A DNA stretch of 9,540 bases from positions 1 to 9,540 of the forward strand of contig JADGBP010000062.1 of assembly GCA_015231395.1 (NCBI GenBank). The letters are read 5' to 3'. The translations under genes were made by a program, and so were the position numbers. Source of the DNA: Desulfamplus sp. (GTDB lineage Bacteria > Desulfobacterota > Desulfobacteria > Desulfobacterales > Desulfobacteraceae). Within the stretch, counting starts at the first letter, position 1, and every line of letters starts with the position of its first letter. This document shows, in pieces, positions 7,444-9,540 of this stretch. The notes beneath the pieces are model-generated. The model was not told the DNA's origin and did no database searches. It saw only the letters and a program-made list of their open reading frames with translations.

Positions 7444-9540
7444 ATGAAAAAAAACAAACTGACTATTAAAATATCAAATAGAATCAAAAGATGGCTACAC
7501 CCTCTGATTTTATCAGAAAACCAATGGTTAAGACCACTCTCCGAACAGATTGAAAATCTTAATGCTATTGATCCAGACTACTTTGTATGGCTTGTCAAGC
7601 ATAAACTTATTGATGCTTTGCCAAGATTGATGCTGCCTCAAACTCCTCGCAGTAAAGACATTCTCTTCTCTGTAGTTATTCCTGTTTACAATACCCCTTC
7701 TGAATTTCTTCAAAAGGCTGTTAATTCAGTAATCAGGCAGATTTATTCAGAATGGGAGATTGTAATATGTGACGATGCATCTGACTCTGAAGAAACCCTT
7801 AACTGCTTAGAAATATTTCAAAAGAAGTACAATTATGGCAAGCCCGTTACTAATCAGAACCACCGTATAAAAATAATAACAAACAGACATAATAAGGGGA
7901 TTTCGGAATCAACCAATACCTGTGTAGAACATTCAAATGGTGATTTTATCATTTTTCTTGACCATGACGATGAACTCTATCCCGATGCACTGCTAAAAAC
8001 CAAGGAAGCTGTTGATCTTCATCCTCATGCCAAGGTTTTTTACTCAGATGAGGATTATATCTCTTCAGATGGATATCGACATTCATATAATTTCAAACCT
8101 GATTTTTCGCCTTCATTTCTTGAAACGCACAACTATATTCTCCATATGGTATGCGTGAAAAAGGATCTATTTGTTAAAGCAGGAGGGTTGAGAAAAGCCT
8201 TTGATGGTTCCCAAGATTATGATTTTCTTTTACGTCTTATGGATATGGGAGAGAAGTTTGTACATATACAAGACATTCTCTACTCATGGCGGGAAAACGC
8301 AACTTCAATGATTGGAGGAATGCTGAAGCCTGAGATATTCAACCGTGGCAAAAAATCTCTTCAGGAGCATTATATAAGATCAGGAGATAGTGTTGAGTAT
8401 ATAAAGGACAATCTCGACAATATCGACGGGGTTTATCGTACCAGATTTGCCATGCCGGAAAATATAAGCGTTCTTGTGGTTAAGATTGGCAATAGAGATT
8501 TTGGTTTTGATCCTTATGAAGTTGGGCTGTCCATTAATATGGAAATTATCACCTGGGATCCATCATACCCATTTCCTGTGGAGATAGCCGATACTCATGC
8601 GGATATTGTTCTTTTTTTTGATAGCATGTTGGTTCCCCATTCATGGCAGGAGTTTGTCAAAGAAATAGTTCCCCTTGCCCTGCGTAAAAATATTGGAGCA
8701 GTAGGCGCACTTATATATTCTGGTGATGACAAAATCATCGCGGCCGGAAGGAGCCTTATGCCATGGGGAGCCATGCGTAATGATTTCTGGGGTTATGACG
8801 CGGCTGAGAAAAACTCTCCCGCCAAACAGACACGGGATGTGATCGCGGTATCCGGTGCAGCCATGGCCATATCTTCTGAAATGCTAAAGTCTGTTTTAAT
8901 GAAAGGAGATAGGCTTGATAAGAGCATGTGGGATGTGGAGATAGCCTTTCGCCTTCACGTATCAGGATATAGAGTAGTTTTTACCCCTCATGCCTTTGTT
9001 CTGTTTAAAGGTGCTCTTGAACAGTATCATGGGTCAGCCATGTTTGATGTTAGACAAATTTCTGAAACATATAATGTGGTTAAAGATCCCTATTTGAATA
9101 TCAATCTTCTTGATAATACGAATGCAATACGGACAGACAAGAAAGTCACACTTCCTTCTCAGTTTAAAAAAAGAGATGAAAACATTACAAAAGATGAAAA
9201 CCTTACAGAAGAAGATAGAAAAAAGAGAGATCAACAGGATAAGAAGAAAAATAATTTTTATCACAAGTGGTTGGCTTTTTATTCCCCTGATTTAAAAAAA
9301 TCTCCCGAAAGAATCTCAAAATTAGAGTATAAACCTTTTATTTCCATTATATTGCCCACCTACAATAGCGAACTATTTTTCTTCAAGAAGCTTCTTCATT
9401 CGCTTCAATCCCAGACTTACACCAATTTTGAGATATGCATAAGTGATGATGCATCTTCAGAGCCTTTATTTATGGAATTTTTGAAGAAAATTGAATCTGA
9501 GACTGACAATATTTGTGTGATATACTCAGACAAAAACAGT
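7444..9540 (+). CDS. Multi-domain glycosyltransferase with serial GT2 modules, partial at the 3' end
   Basis: From ATG 7444 the frame stays open for 699 codons to the window edge. An in-frame stop at 7429-7431 limits the start. The only nearby purine-rich site, AAGGA at 7423-7427, is too far upstream to be convincing. The N-terminal helical part includes DPDYFVWLVKHKLID (43-57), a common lead-in to GT2 domains. Module 1 (about 74-290) has FSVVIPVYN, ICDDASD, the DxD-type metal site FLDHDDELYP (171-180), and the GSQDYDFLLRL block (255-265). Module 2 (about 340-550) has the late GT2 motifs GAVGALIYSGDD (418-429), AVSGAAMAIS (468-477) and WDVEIAFRLHVSGYRVVFTP (496-515). Its DxD position reads FFDSMLVP, so it may be degenerate. 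A charged linker (565-605) leads to module 3, starting FISIILPTYN (632-641) with CISDDASSE, and cut by the edge. It is a cytoplasmic polysaccharide assembly enzyme, possibly adding several sugars. Confidence 0.9.
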   Translation, partial: MKKNKLTIKISNRIKRWLHPLILSENQWLRPLSEQIENLNAIDPDYFVWLVKHKLIDALPRLMLPQTPRSKDILFSVVIPVYNTPSEFLQKAVNSVIRQIYSEWEIVICDDASDSEETLNCLEIFQKKYNYGKPVTNQNHRIKIITNRHNKGISESTNTCVEHSNGDFIIFLDHDDELYPDALLKTKEAVDLHPHAKVFYSDEDYISSDGYRHSYNFKPDFSPSFLETHNYILHMVCVKKDLFVKAGGLRKAFDGSQDYDFLLRLMDMGEKFVHIQDILYSWRENATSMIGGMLKPEIFNRGKKSLQEHYIRSGDSVEYIKDNLDNIDGVYRTRFAMPENISVLVVKIGNRDFGFDPYEVGLSINMEIITWDPSYPFPVEIADTHADIVLFFDSMLVPHSWQEFVKEIVPLALRKNIGAVGALIYSGDDKIIAAGRSLMPWGAMRNDFWGYDAAEKNSPAKQTRDVIAVSGAAMAISSEMLKSVLMKGDRLDKSMWDVEIAFRLHVSGYRVVFTPHAFVLFKGALEQYHGSAMFDVRQISETYNVVKDPYLNINLLDNTNAIRTDKKVTLPSQFKKRDENITKDENLTEEDRKKRDQQDKKKNNFYHKWLAFYSPDLKKSPERISKLEYKPFISIILPTYNSELFFFKKLLHSLQSQTYTNFEICISDDASSEPLFMEFLKKIESETDNICVIYSDKNS
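9175..9210 (+). repeat. 18-bp tandem duplication in the linker between GT2 modules 2 and 3
   Basis: GATGAAAACATTACAAAA (9175-9192) is followed by GATGAAAACCTTACAGAA (9193-9210), encoding DENITK and DENLTE. It lies in a highly charged linker (residues 578-589). The units share the AAAGATGA core with the repeat in the GT4 gene. Confidence 0.8.

Overview
This AT-rich, one-strand-coded window looks like the interior of a surface- or exopolysaccharide biosynthesis locus from a Gram-negative bacterium. All supported genes are on the + strand. They are a broken family-2 glycosyltransferase, a membrane acyltransferase, a large secreted multidomain glycoside hydrolase, a family-4 glycosyltransferase, and the first 699 codons of a very large glycosyltransferase with several GT2 modules. 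The low GC, the multi-module glycosyltransferase and the many short in-frame tandem duplications would suit a Desulfobacterota-type genome, but this assignment is a weak inference. No marker gene, rRNA or tRNA is present to settle it.

Layout. Positions 1-135 hold a glycosyltransferase N-terminal fragment that runs into a stop. Positions 153-1301 hold the C-terminal part of the same enzyme in another frame, without the glycine-rich loop and DDD motif expected between the two parts. Four bases later comes an acyltransferase-3 gene (1306-2481). Its last 29 bases overlap the start of the glycoside hydrolase gene (2453-5617), which has a clear AGGAG ribosome binding site. A 133-bp gap (5618-5750) holds a possible sigma70-type promoter and a 12-bp inverted repeat. 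The GT4 gene follows (5751-7376), then a 67-bp gap, then the multi-domain GT2 gene from 7444 off the right edge.

How the genes may work together (inference). The cytoplasmic glycosyltransferases would assemble a glycan. The acyltransferase would acylate sugars at the inner membrane. The exported hydrolase, with a CBM9-like and a fibronectin-III module, would trim, release or remodel the product outside the cytoplasm. No polymerase, flippase or ABC exporter is seen here, so the pathway type (Wzx/Wzy, ABC or synthase) cannot be decided.

Most unusual feature. Short in-frame tandem duplications (15, 18 or 24 bp) recur in three of the genes. All seem to fall in linkers, loops or the signal-peptide n-region rather than in catalytic cores. 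I do not see evidence for a wholly new biological system. The best leads are this repeat pattern, the broken first gene, the nested palindrome, and the domain architecture of the hydrolase.
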